Assembly (NCBI GenBank): GCA_050692915.1 | Contig: JBOGVU010000058.1 | Span: forward strand, 1 to 16,739 | DNA: 16,739 nt | Source: CALAEC01 sp050692915 | Lineage (GTDB): Bacteria; Actinomycetota; UBA4738; CALAEC01 | Direction: 5' to 3' | Shown: piece after piece, positions 1 through 7,541 of the stretch | How positions within the stretch are numbered: the stretch's first letter is position 1 | Layout: the number at the start of each line of letters is the position of its first letter | Notes under the pieces: model-generated | The model's input: only the letters and a program-made list of their open reading frames with translations | Told to the model about the DNA's origin: nothing | Database searches by the model: none | Position numbers and translations under genes: made by a program

Positions 1-164
1 TGGTGCTGTTGTGCCACGCCCACCACCGTCTCATCCACGATGGAGGCTGGCGGACCAGCGGCCACCCGGCCCGGAACCTCCGGTTCCACGACCCCGGCGG
101 CCGGCCGCTCCGGACCATGCCTGGTGGCCTCGCCCGCGGGGTGCGGGAACGCCTCTTGACCTAG
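1..164 (+). CDS. HNH endonuclease, C-terminal fragment (DUF222/13E12-like)
   Basis: This is the last 53 codons of an open frame entering from the left edge, in the frame beginning at base 3 and ending with TAG at 162-164. The first residues read LLCHAHHRLIHDGGWRTSGH. This carries the Cys-x-x-His-His core and the 'HRLIHDGGW' signature seen at the C-terminus of the HNH nuclease domain in actinobacterial DUF222/13E12-repeat proteins. The HNH fold binds a metal through its histidines and cleaves DNA. The remaining tail is Arg- and Pro-rich and contains no further domain. Family membership follows from the motif; the N-terminal DUF222 part lies outside the window and is inferred. These genes are multicopy in many actinobacteria and often have no known role. 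It is separated by about 70 bases from the next plus-strand gene. Confidence 0.85.
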   Translation, partial: VLLCHAHHRLIHDGGWRTSGHPARNLRFHDPGGRPLRTMPGGLARGVRERLLT

Positions 165-224
165 CCACGGGGCGGGTGTTCGAACCGAGACCCGATCGGC
201 GTCGTCTAACGCATCGGACGAGAA

Positions 225-229
225 GGAGG
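225..229 (+). promoter_or_regulatory. Ribosome binding site of the beta-propeller gene
   Basis: GGAGG within AGAAGGAGGG lies five bases before ATG 235 and only two before GTG 232, so it decides the start in favour of 235. Confidence 0.7.
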
Positions 230-234
230 GCGTG

Positions 235-1482
235 ATGCGGAGGATGATGCTCGGGACCGTGGCCGTCTTCGCCGTGGTGATGCTGGCGGCCGGCTCGAGA
301 CCGGAGGCGCTGTCAGCTCCAGAGGCGGAACCGGTGCCGGAGGACGTCCTGTTCCTCCGCACGTCCAGCGGTATCTCGCTGGTCCGAGACCTCCCAGAGG
401 GCGTCGCGGTGAACGTGACCAACGCGGTCCCGGCGATCGATTGGTCGGCTGTGGTTCGAACGGTCTTCCACGATGAAGGAAGCCGGGTCGAGGCGATCGA
501 TCCCGAGTCGGGGGCCCTCCTGTGGTCGAGGGATGTGGACCGGAGGCTCGAGGTGGACATCGCCTCCGCGGGCGCAGCCATGGTGGCCCTGGGAGACCCG
601 GATGAGGGTGCCGGCTACTCATTCGGCCGGACGTCGACCACGCTGGTCATCCTGGAGGAAGGCGTCACGGAGCCACGGACGATCGAGCTCGCCGGCAACT
701 ACGAGCCCGAGGCGTTCTCCACCGACGGGCAGAGCCTCTTCGTCGTCGAATACCTCCCTCCGAGGAACCCCACCAGCTACCGGGTCCGCCGCCTCGATCT
801 CCAGACGGAGGAGGTCGTGGGCGTCTACACGGTCGACCAGGAGCTTCAGGAGTCGATGCAGGGAACCGCCCGGGTCCAGGCGGCCAGCCCGGACGGACGG
901 CGCCTGTACACGCTGTACACGCACGAGCTCGCCGGAGGGGTGCGCCGCACGTTCGTCCACGTCCTGAGCCTTGACGAGCTCTGGGCCCACTGCATCGATC
1001 TTCCGGCAGCGTTCGGGACCCCCGACGAACGGGCCATGGCCATCTCGGTGGCTCCCGACGGCTCGCGGCTGTACGTCGCCGACGCCGCCACGGGCATGGT
1101 GGCCGAGGCGGACACGGAAAGCTTGACGGTCACCCGGACCACGGAGACCGCGTTCGGTTCACGGGGCGGCCGGGCCCACGCCGTGGCCGGGCGGGACGGC
1201 ACGCTCTACCTGGGAAGGGGGAACGGCCTCCTCGAGCTGGACGCATCCACATGGACCCCTGGCCGCTCCTGGGAGCTGGAGGAGAGGATCACCGGGCTCC
1301 AGACATCGAACGACGGGGGACGCCTGTACGTCGGGCTGAAGGACCGGATCGTGATCATGGACACGACGACCGGCGCCCGCCTCGGTGTGGTGGATCCGGT
1401 GGGTCTCGAAGCGATCGATCAGCTGGGTACGTCCACGCGTTCCCTCGACGAGGAGCGCACGGCGAACGAGTGCGCCTGCTGA
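235..1482 (+). CDS. Secreted beta-propeller-like (WD40/YVTN-type) protein of unknown function
   Basis: A 415-residue protein with an N-terminal signal peptide: two arginines, then a hydrophobic run (about residues 5-20) and an Ala/Ser-rich cleavage region. I see no lipobox cysteine. The mature part contains repeated blade-like motifs: 'DPESGALLWSRDVD', 'SPDGRRLYTLYTH', 'APDGSRLYVADAATG' and 'SNDGGRLYVGLKDRIVIMD'. These are the D-G-x-x-LYV turns typical of seven-bladed propellers of the YVTN/PQQ-like type, so an extracytoplasmic binding or scaffold role is likely. I cannot assign a ligand. ATG 235 is chosen because GGAGG at 225-229 lies five bases upstream; GTG 232 is too close to it. The protein ends in Cys-Ala-Cys, an unusual terminus for an exported protein. 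It is transcribed alone on the plus strand and converges on the L,D-transpeptidase gene. Confidence 0.7.
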   Translation: MRRMMLGTVAVFAVVMLAAGSRPEALSAPEAEPVPEDVLFLRTSSGISLVRDLPEGVAVNVTNAVPAIDWSAVVRTVFHDEGSRVEAIDPESGALLWSRDVDRRLEVDIASAGAAMVALGDPDEGAGYSFGRTSTTLVILEEGVTEPRTIELAGNYEPEAFSTDGQSLFVVEYLPPRNPTSYRVRRLDLQTEEVVGVYTVDQELQESMQGTARVQAASPDGRRLYTLYTHELAGGVRRTFVHVLSLDELWAHCIDLPAAFGTPDERAMAISVAPDGSRLYVADAATGMVAEADTESLTVTRTTETAFGSRGGRAHAVAGRDGTLYLGRGNGLLELDASTWTPGRSWELEERITGLQTSNDGGRLYVGLKDRIVIMDTTTGARLGVVDPVGLEAIDQLGTSTRSLDEERTANECAC

Positions 1483-1486
1483 ACGC

Positions 1487-2674
1487 TCAGTGGTAGACGC
1501 GGACCTCCATGCCGTAGCCCATGATCGAGAACAGATGCTTCGCGGTCCAGTACGGAACCCGTGAGCAGCCGTGGCTGGCATTGGTCGGCGGGACATCCGG
1601 CCACCCGTGCACCGCCCGCAGGCCATCGAAGTACGACGGGTAGTACAGGCGGTTCGGGCTGTACCCGGCGATCTTGCGGTGGACCTTGAACACCCCGTCC
1701 CTGGTGGCGCCCCCCGCGCCCGTCGAGGTGTGGACGATCTCGTCGATCTCACCTTGCCGCACCACGAACAACACCTGCTTCGACTGGTCGATCTCGATGT
1801 GGACCTTCTGGCTCTTCGACCGCGGCCCCGGCGTCCGGGGGTTGGCCAGCCGCTTCCACGTGGCCGGGCTCACGGACTCCACCCGACGCATCCCGTGCAC
1901 CTTGTGGAAGGCCAGCACGGCGTCACCGGTCCGGTGGTCGAACCCACGGTTCGGCCTCGGCACCACGTAGTGGAGGTCCCGGAGGCGCTGTTCGAGGACG
2001 GCCACCCATCGCCCGTTCGACCCCCCGTTCAGGGGCGGAGGTGCGGTGACCCGGCTGGCCTCGGTGGAGGCCTCGACCGGCTCGTGGTCCTGGTCGTGGA
2101 ACGACGCCTGAGCCCGGTACCGCCCGGGCCGGAGGATCGTGAGCTCCGCGGCGTACTCGGAGCCGGCGACCGAGGCGTCCGCCCGGCCGGCCACCTTGTC
2201 GCCCCGGAACAGCGTCACCTTCACCGTTGCATCCGGGTGGTCGGGCTCCAGGCGCCCGGAGACGACCGCGGTCCCGAACAGCCGCACCCCGGTGAGCCTG
2301 GCGGTGAGCTTGGGACGGACCAGGAGCTGGACCGGCGGGCTCTGGTCCGGTCCCACCCGGGCGGCCACCCGGACGTTCCGATCGGGAGCCAGGTCGACGC
2401 TGAAGGAGCCGCTCCCGTCGGTGGAGGCACTCGCCAGCACGCCCCCCGGGGCGTCGGCCTCCACGATCTCCACCGTGGTTCCCGGAGGCGGCGCCGGGGC
2501 CACCGATCCCGACAGCGTGGTGGCCTCACCGAACTCGAGGGAGGTCCGCGAAGCGGCCAGGGTCAGGGTGGCCGCCGAGGCCCGCGTGGCGGGGGCCAGG
2601 GTCAGGATCAGGGCCAGGCCGAGGACGGCCGCCCCTCCCCTCCATCGACCCCGAGCGCGGGCGGCCCCGTCCAT
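1487..2674 (-). CDS. L,D-transpeptidase (YkuD) with signal peptide and peptidoglycan-binding domain
   Basis: A 395-residue exported enzyme that should form 3-3 cross-links in peptidoglycan, or attach molecules to it, outside the membrane. Residues about 14-35 form a signal peptide ending in 'ASA'. Residues about 36-210 are beta-rich and Ig-like, with two or more copies of a 'V-x-x-A-R-x-G' style strand pattern. Residues about 222-277 resemble a peptidoglycan-binding type 1 domain (VLEQRLRDLHY, then TGDAVLAFHKVHG). The YkuD catalytic domain spans about 290-394, with His356-Gly and the signature S367-H-G-C370-S-R372, where Cys370 is the expected nucleophile. The ATG at 2674 has GGAG close upstream. 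It begins 28 bases after the wecA-type gene and is probably cotranscribed with it, which makes this a two-gene cell-envelope end to the operon. Confidence 0.9.
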   Translation of the reverse strand: MDGAARARGRWRGGAAVLGLALILTLAPATRASAATLTLAASRTSLEFGEATTLSGSVAPAPPPGTTVEIVEADAPGGVLASASTDGSGSFSVDLAPDRNVRVAARVGPDQSPPVQLLVRPKLTARLTGVRLFGTAVVSGRLEPDHPDATVKVTLFRGDKVAGRADASVAGSEYAAELTILRPGRYRAQASFHDQDHEPVEASTEASRVTAPPPLNGGSNGRWVAVLEQRLRDLHYVVPRPNRGFDHRTGDAVLAFHKVHGMRRVESVSPATWKRLANPRTPGPRSKSQKVHIEIDQSKQVLFVVRQGEIDEIVHTSTGAGGATRDGVFKVHRKIAGYSPNRLYYPSYFDGLRAVHGWPDVPPTNASHGCSRVPYWTAKHLFSIMGYGMEVRVYH

Positions 2675-2702
2675 ACGCTCCGAAGGATACGGGAAAAGGG
2701 AC

Positions 2703-3803
2703 TCAGGAACGCACGCGGCCGTTGGCCCGGCGCATCCGGGGGACGGCCGTGCCCACCAGGATCGCCCCGATCCCCACCAGGAACCCCACCGCCAGGGAAA
2801 GGCTCGGCACGAACGTCATGGCCAGGGCCGAGGATGCCAGGAGGGCGCTCCACAGGTACATGAGCAGAACGGCCTGGCGATGGGTATGGCCGATCTCCAG
2901 CAGCCGGTGGTGGATGTGCTCCTTGTCCGGCGCGTAGACGGGACGACCTCGTCGGAGGCGCCGGACGATGGCCCACAGCACGTCGACCAGCGGGACCGCC
3001 AACACCAGCAGCGGGATGGCCGCCGGGATGGCCAACGCGGCCACGTCCGGGGTGGTGGGGGCGTCGGTCCGGCCCACCCCCGAGATCGTGGCCGCGGCCA
3101 GCACCAGCCCGAGCAGCATGGACCCCGAATCGCCCATGAAGATCCGGGCCGGGTTGAAGTTGTGTGGCAGGAACCCGAGCGCCGCGCCGGCCACGATGAC
3201 CGAGAACAGATGCGCGGGCGAAGGCCCGGCGAATAGCGGCGCTCCGGTGCGGAACGCGTAGATGAAGAATGCGCCGGCGGCGATGGCGGTCACCCCGGCG
3301 GCCAGCCCGTCGAGGCCGTCGATCAGGTTGACGGCGTTCACGATCACCAAAACCACGAGCAGCGTGATGGGGACGGCCAGGTCCGGGGAGAGCGACAGCA
3401 CGCCGAGACCGGGGAACCACACGAACCAGAGCTGGACGCCGTAAAGGATCAGCAGGCCACCGGCCAGGACCTGCCCGGCGACCTTGGCCGGCACCGACAG
3501 GGCCCGAACGTCGTCGTACGACCCCAGGGCCACGATGACCGTCCCGGCCAGGATCACCCCGAGGGGCTCCGAGGAAAGCTCGAACAGCCCGCGGAACTCC
3601 GGGGTGAGGTACGCCACGCCGAACCCGGCCAGGCACGCCAGCCACAGGGCCAGGCCGCCGAGCGTCGGCGTCGGCCGCGGGTGCACCTTGCGGTCGCCGG
3701 GCCGGTCGATGGCCCCGAACCGGAGGGACAGCCGTCGCACCACGGGGGTGGCCACGAAGGCCGCGGCCGCGGATGCCAGGAGCACGAGGATGTACGGGAG
3801 CAC
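2703..3803 (-). CDS. wecA: Undecaprenyl-phosphate GlcNAc-1-phosphate transferase (WecA/TagO family)
   Basis: A 366-residue polytopic membrane enzyme that transfers a sugar-1-phosphate, usually GlcNAc-1-P from UDP-GlcNAc, to a polyprenyl phosphate. This is the first step of arabinogalactan, teichoic acid or polysaccharide linkage-unit synthesis. Family motifs are intact: 'GSYDDVRAL' with Asp97-Asp98 (Mg2+ site), 'NLIDGLDGLAAG' at 159-170, 'NFNPARIFMGDSGS' at 215-228 and the cytoplasmic 'HIHHRLL' at 296-302. About ten or eleven hydrophobic segments are visible. The start is GTG 3803, six bases after the glyA stop, with no strong Shine-Dalgarno, so translational coupling to glyA is likely. MraY is less likely because of the HIHHRL loop and the absence of a cell-division cluster. 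The exact acceptor polymer and sugar specificity cannot be read from the sequence. Confidence 0.88.
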   Translation of the reverse strand: MLPYILVLLASAAAAFVATPVVRRLSLRFGAIDRPGDRKVHPRPTPTLGGLALWLACLAGFGVAYLTPEFRGLFELSSEPLGVILAGTVIVALGSYDDVRALSVPAKVAGQVLAGGLLILYGVQLWFVWFPGLGVLSLSPDLAVPITLLVVLVIVNAVNLIDGLDGLAAGVTAIAAGAFFIYAFRTGAPLFAGPSPAHLFSVIVAGAALGFLPHNFNPARIFMGDSGSMLLGLVLAAATISGVGRTDAPTTPDVAALAIPAAIPLLVLAVPLVDVLWAIVRRLRRGRPVYAPDKEHIHHRLLEIGHTHRQAVLLMYLWSALLASSALAMTFVPSLSLAVGFLVGIGAILVGTAVPRMRRANGRVRS

Positions 3804-3809
3804 GGGTTG

Positions 3810-5066
3810 CTACGGGTACGCCGGGAACCGAGCGGTGAGTGCGGCCACGCGCTCCCGGGCCCGCTGCTTCACCCCCTCGTCCTCCGAGGAGGCGATCACC
3901 TCGCCGATGATCTCGGCGATCTCCTTCATCTCCGGCTCGTCCATGCCGAGGGTCGCCGGCCCAGGCGTCCCCACCCGGATCCCCGAGGCGGTGGCCGGGG
4001 GCAGGGGGTCGAACGGGATCGTGTTCTTGTTGAGCGTGATCCCCACCTCGTCGCAGGCGCGCTCGGCGTCCGCGCCGGTGATCCCGGCGGGCCGGAGGTC
4101 GACCAACGCCAGGTGTGAGTCGGTCCCCCCGCTCACCAGGCGAAGCCCGCCGTCTGCCAGACTCGAAGCGAGCGCCCTGGCCGTGCGAACCACCCGCTGG
4201 GCGTAGTCGCGGAACTCGGGTGTCATGGCCTCCTTCAGGGCCACGGCCTTGGCCGCGATGCAGTGCTCCAGGGGACCCCCCTGCATCATCGGGAACGTCG
4301 CCTTGTCCACAGCCTTGGCGTGCTGCTCCCGGCAGAGGATCATCGCCCCGCGGGGCCCGCGGAGCGTCTTGTGGGTGGTGAACGTGACCACGTCGGCATG
4401 GGGAACGGGGCTCGGATAGGCGTCCCCGGCCACCAGCCCGATGAAGTGGGCGGCGTCAACCATGAACACCGCGCCGACCTCGTCGGCGATGGCACGGAAG
4501 CCCCCGAAGTCGATCGTCCGAGGGTACGCGGTGGCCCCGGCCACGATGACCTTGGGCCGGTGCTGCCGGGCCAGGTCCCGGACCCGGTCGAGGTCGATCA
4601 GCTCCGTCTCCGGATCGACCTCGTATGGCACGACGTTGAACCACTTCCCGCTGAAGTTCACCGGCGACCCGTGCGTCAGGTGGCCCCCGTGCGGGAGAGA
4701 CATCCCGAGCATGGTGTCCCCGACCTCCATGAACGCGAAGTACGCGGCCATGTTCGCCTGGGCCCCGGCGTGCGGCTGGACGTTGGCGTGGTCCGCGCCG
4801 AACAGCTCCTTGGCCCGCTCGATGGCCAGCTCTTCCGCCACGTCGACCCACCGGCACCCGCCGTAGTACCGCTTCCCGGGCAGCCCCTCCGCGTACTTGT
4901 TGTTCATCGTGGAGGCCAGCGCCGCCAGGACCGCCGGGCTGGTGAAGTTCTCCGAGGCGATCAGCCGGATCGTGGACCGCTCGCGTTCCAGCTCCCCGAC
5001 CAGGGCCTCGGCCACCTCCGGGTCCGTCGCCTTCAGCGCGTCCCAGTCCGCCACCCACTCCTTCAT
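3810..5066 (-). CDS. glyA: Serine hydroxymethyltransferase
   Basis: A 418-residue cytosolic PLP enzyme that interconverts serine plus tetrahydrofolate with glycine plus methylene-tetrahydrofolate, feeding one-carbon metabolism. Landmarks are 'LIASENFTS' (35-43), 'YAEGLPGKRYYGG' (58-70), the 'VDAAHFIGL' aspartate/histidine pair (203-211) and the PLP-lysine motif 'TTHKTLRGPRG' with Lys233. The length is normal for the family. An in-frame opening extends upstream to 5261, but that part is out-of-frame rpiB sequence. ATG 5066 is chosen because GAGGAGG at 5074-5080 lies seven bases upstream and because homologues start here. The ATG overlaps the rpiB TGA as ATGA, which indicates translational coupling. 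Confidence 0.97.
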   Translation of the reverse strand: MKEWVADWDALKATDPEVAEALVGELERERSTIRLIASENFTSPAVLAALASTMNNKYAEGLPGKRYYGGCRWVDVAEELAIERAKELFGADHANVQPHAGAQANMAAYFAFMEVGDTMLGMSLPHGGHLTHGSPVNFSGKWFNVVPYEVDPETELIDLDRVRDLARQHRPKVIVAGATAYPRTIDFGGFRAIADEVGAVFMVDAAHFIGLVAGDAYPSPVPHADVVTFTTHKTLRGPRGAMILCREQHAKAVDKATFPMMQGGPLEHCIAAKAVALKEAMTPEFRDYAQRVVRTARALASSLADGGLRLVSGGTDSHLALVDLRPAGITGADAERACDEVGITLNKNTIPFDPLPPATASGIRVGTPGPATLGMDEPEMKEIAEIIGEVIASSEDEGVKQRARERVAALTARFPAYP

Positions 5067-5515
5067 CCGCTCGCCTCCTCGGCCTCGATCTCTCCGATCT
5101 GCTCGATGCGGCGCTGGTGCCGTCCGCCCTCGAACTCCGTGTCGAGCCACACCTCGAGAATCTGCCGGGCCAGGGCCGGGGCCACGATCCGGGCCCCCAT
5201 CGCCAGAACGTTGGCGTCGTTGTGCCGGCGGGCCATCCGAGCCGTGTACAGGTCGTTGCACAGCGCCGCACGGGTGCCGCGGACCTTGTTCGCGGCGATC
5301 TGCTCACCCTGTCCGGACCCGCCGAGCACCACGCCCCGGTCGGCCCTTCCGTCCCGGACGGTCCTGGCCACCGCGGCGCAGATCGGCGGGTAGTCGGCCG
5401 GCTCCTCCGAGTCGGTGCCCAGATCCTCGACCTCGTGCCCGAGCTCCTTCAGGTGGTGGATCAGGTCCCGCTTGAGGTCGAAGCCGGCGTGGTCGGCTCC
5501 CACGGCCACCCGCAC
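5063..5515 (-). CDS. rpiB: Ribose-5-phosphate isomerase B (actinobacterial Ser type)
   Basis: A 150-residue cytosolic isomerase that interconverts ribose-5-phosphate and ribulose-5-phosphate in the pentose phosphate pathway. The N-terminus 'MRVAVGADHAGFDLK' and the loop 'VVLGGSGQGEQIAANKVRG' identify it. In enterobacterial RpiB the catalytic base is a cysteine in this loop. Here the equivalent position is Ser67, followed by Glu71, the arrangement of the Mycobacterium tuberculosis enzyme in which the glutamate acts as the base. 'HNDANVLAMGAR' at about 98-109 is the other conserved patch. The start is GTG 5515, six bases after the preceding phosphatase stop; the TGA overlaps the glyA ATG. LacA/LacB-type isomerases are related, but the context favours RpiB. 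Confidence 0.93.
   Translation of the reverse strand: MRVAVGADHAGFDLKRDLIHHLKELGHEVEDLGTDSEEPADYPPICAAVARTVRDGRADRGVVLGGSGQGEQIAANKVRGTRAALCNDLYTARMARRHNDANVLAMGARIVAPALARQILEVWLDTEFEGGRHQRRIEQIGEIEAEEASG
5074..5080 (-). promoter_or_regulatory. Ribosome binding site of glyA, inside the rpiB 3' end
   Basis: GAGGAGG on the minus strand, seven bases before ATG 5066. It lies within the last codons of rpiB and excludes the longer frame that starts at 5261. Confidence 0.75.
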
Positions 5516-5521
5516 GGCGCC

Positions 5522-6103
5522 CTAGGCCTCCTCGGCCGGCACCGGCTGGCCGGCCAGCCCCCGGACCGCGGCGTCGATCAGCTCCTCGACCTCCCACGCC
5601 GTGGCCCGGTACGCGTCCAAGCCCAGGCCGAGGGGATCGGCCACGTCCTCGTCTGCCGGGCGAGGCGCGGCCCCCTCGTGCCGGAGCCGGTCGGCCTGAG
5701 AGACCCTGGCCAGCAGCGACTCACGAGAGGAGGGCCGGTCCGCCGAGGGCAGCGCCCCCAGGATCGCCACCAGCTCCTTGAGCGTGAACGTCTTCGGCGC
5801 CGCGGCGGGGGCCGCGTGTCGAACCTCGTCGCGCTGCTCGGCGGTCATGGTGATCACCACGTCGGCCCAGTCCGCCAGGTCCGGCGCGAACGTGGTCGAT
5901 CGGTGCCCGGCGATATCGATGCCCCGCTCGGCGGAGGCCGCCACGGCCTCGTCGGTGGCCCCGTACCCCGGCCGGGCCCAGGTCCCGGCCGAGCGGACCC
6001 GCACGCCGCCGCCCAGCAGGCGTCTGGAGCGCTCCTCCAGGAACCCGTGGGCCATCGGAGAGCGGCAGATGTTGCCGGTGCACACGAGGAGGACCCGGAG
6101 CAC
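5522..6103 (-). CDS. Low-molecular-weight protein tyrosine phosphatase (or arsenate reductase-like)
   Basis: A 193-residue cytosolic phosphatase. The P-loop 'VCTGNICRSPMA' gives the C-x5-R-S signature with Cys8 as nucleophile and Arg14, and 'DVADPLG' supplies the general acid Asp156 in the D-P motif. It removes phosphate from tyrosine or arginine residues; the Bacillus homologue YwlE in the same gene neighbourhood is a protein-arginine phosphatase. It is somewhat longer than the usual 150-160 residues, with an insertion at about 117-150 ahead of the D-P motif and a C-terminal extension. The GTG start at 6103 follows the Sua5 stop by nine bases and has no clear Shine-Dalgarno. Tyrosine versus arginine specificity cannot be decided from the sequence. 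Confidence 0.88.
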   Translation of the reverse strand: MLRVLLVCTGNICRSPMAHGFLEERSRRLLGGGVRVRSAGTWARPGYGATDEAVAASAERGIDIAGHRSTTFAPDLADWADVVITMTAEQRDEVRHAAPAAAPKTFTLKELVAILGALPSADRPSSRESLLARVSQADRLRHEGAAPRPADEDVADPLGLGLDAYRATAWEVEELIDAAVRGLAGQPVPAEEA

Positions 6104-6112
6104 CCCGGAAGT

Positions 6113-6733
6113 CTAGCGCAGGGCATCCAGGACCTCTCCGGGAGCCAGCGCCCCGGCCCGCAGCACTCGGGGCTCGGGGCCCGTGAGGTCCAGGATCGTC
6201 GACGGGACCGGCGACAGGGTGCCCGCGCAAAGATACACGGCCACCGCGTCCCCGAGCTCCTCCCGGACGCCGACGCAGTCGTCCGGGGTGGCCCGGCCGG
6301 AGCGGTTCGCGCTGGTGGCGGCCAGCGGGCCGGTCCGGGCCAGCAGCGCCAGGGCCACGGGGTGGTCCGGGACCCGAAGGGCCACCGTGGCCCGCTCGGC
6401 CCCGAGGTCCCATGAGGCGGCGGCCGGCCCCCGAGGGACCACCAGCGTCAGGGCGCCGGGCCAGAACCGCTCGGCCAGCGTGACGGCCCGCCGATCCAGC
6501 GAGCCCACCCGTCCGGCCTGCCCGAGGTCGGCGGCCAGGACCGGCAGGGTCAGGCCTCGGGCGCGTCGCTTGGCCTGGAACACTCGGGCCGTGGCCCCGG
6601 CCACCTCGGGCCGGGCCGCCACGCCGTACACAGTGTCGGTGGGGAGCACGACCAGTTCCCCCCGGGCCAGGGCCTCCTCGGCGGCCTCGAGGGCCGCATC
6701 CTCCGGCTCGGTCAGCTCGAAGACCGGAGGCAT
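6113..6733 (-). CDS. Threonylcarbamoyl-AMP synthase (Sua5/YwlC/TsaC family)
   Basis: A 206-residue YrdC-domain enzyme that makes threonylcarbamoyl-AMP from threonine, bicarbonate and ATP for the t6A37 modification of ANN-decoding tRNAs. Motifs: 'PTDTVYG' at 31-37, the basic segment 'QAKRRARGLTLPV' at 53-65, 'ERFWPGALTLVV' at 88-99 and 'ATSANRSGRAT' at 139-149. It lacks the separate C-terminal Sua5 domain, so it is TsaC-sized. The frame is open further upstream to 6871, but that region is prmC in another frame. ATG 6733 matches the family N-terminus and overlaps the end of prmC by 22 bases. The prfA-prmC-sua5 order is widely conserved. Confidence 0.93.
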   Translation of the reverse strand: MPPVFELTEPEDAALEAAEEALARGELVVLPTDTVYGVAARPEVAGATARVFQAKRRARGLTLPVLAADLGQAGRVGSLDRRAVTLAERFWPGALTLVVPRGPAAASWDLGAERATVALRVPDHPVALALLARTGPLAATSANRSGRATPDDCVGVREELGDAVAVYLCAGTLSPVPSTILDLTGPEPRVLRAGALAPGEVLDALR

Positions 6734-7530
6734 CCGCGGACCACCCGGTCCCGCCCGGCCAGGTCGGGCAGGACCTCGACGCCCTCGAACCGCTCCGCCA
6801 TCAGCCGCCGGACCTCCTCGCCCCGGGAGGACCCGATCTCCATGGCCAGCCACCCGCCGGGCGCCAGCCACGTCGGGGCCTGCTCGACCAGCCGGTGGAG
6901 CACGTCGGTGGCCCCCACCAGGGCCTCGTAGGGCTCCGCCCGGACCTCGGCGGGGAGATCCGCGTACTCCTCGCGGGTGACGTAGGGGGGGTTCGCCACT
7001 ACCAGGTCGACCCCTCCCCGGAGGTCACCAGGGAGCCGGGAGAACAGGTCGCCCGGGACGACCTCGATCCCGAGGCCGTGGCGCGAGGCGTTGGCTCGAG
7101 CCACCCGCACGGCGTCCACGGAGACATCGGTGGCCCACACCGACACCGCCGGCCGGAACCGCCTGATGGCCAGGGCCACCGCGCCGGTTCCCGTCCCCAC
7201 GTCGACCACGGTCCCCCGGTCGGGAAGCACCTCCAGGGCCCGCTCCACCAGAACCTCGGTCTCGGGACGGGGCACGAACACGCCGGGAGCGACCCCCAGC
7301 ACGAGGTCGAAGAACTGCTGCTCGCCGGTGAGGTACTGGAGGGGAACCCCGTGGTATCGCTGGCACAGCGCCCGCCCGAACAGCCGGGCCGTCCTGGTAT
7401 CCAGGCCCTCCTGTCGTGAGTACAGGCCGGCCCGGTCGGTCTCCAGGAAGTACTCCAGCAGGGCCTCCGCGTTCGCGCGGGGGCTCTCCACGTCATGCCG
7501 GGCCAGGTAGTCTGCGGCCCGGCTAACCAC
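6712..7530 (-). CDS. prmC: Peptide chain release factor N5-glutamine methyltransferase
   Basis: A 272-residue SAM-dependent methylase that modifies the glutamine of the GGQ motif of release factors, here encoded by prfA just upstream. The N-terminal helical domain starts 'RAADYLARHDVESPRANAEA'. It is followed by 'GEQQFF' (69-74), 'VFVPRPETE' (84-92), the SAM loop 'VVDVGTGTGAVAL' (108-120) and the catalytic NPPY at 180-183. The annotated start is GTG 7530, which has GGAG directly abutting it rather than at proper spacing. The family N-terminus usually begins a few residues earlier, and the in-frame CTG at 7545 overlaps the upstream stop as CTGA. The start is therefore uncertain by five codons. 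Confidence 0.94.
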   Translation of the reverse strand: MVSRAADYLARHDVESPRANAEALLEYFLETDRAGLYSRQEGLDTRTARLFGRALCQRYHGVPLQYLTGEQQFFDLVLGVAPGVFVPRPETEVLVERALEVLPDRGTVVDVGTGTGAVALAIRRFRPAVSVWATDVSVDAVRVARANASRHGLGIEVVPGDLFSRLPGDLRGGVDLVVANPPYVTREEYADLPAEVRAEPYEALVGATDVLHRLVEQAPTWLAPGGWLAMEIGSSRGEEVRRLMAERFEGVEVLPDLAGRDRVVRGCLRSSS

Positions 7531-7541
7531 CTCCGACGGTC

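Noticed and set aside
172..200. TTCGAAC-like stretch resembling a tRNA T-loop
   Set aside because: No acceptor, anticodon or D-arm pairing can be built around it, and no CCA-type end follows.
430..1425. Repeated GCGATCGAT in the beta-propeller gene (near 434, 493 and 1411)
   Set aside because: Each copy encodes the common residues Ala-Ile-Asp within an ordinary coding frame. Three copies in 1 kb of GC-rich sequence are not evidence for a regulatory repeat.
5067..5261. N-terminal extension of glyA upstream of 5066
   Set aside because: The extension is out-of-frame rpiB sequence, and the good GAGGAGG plus ATGA overlap fix the start at 5066.
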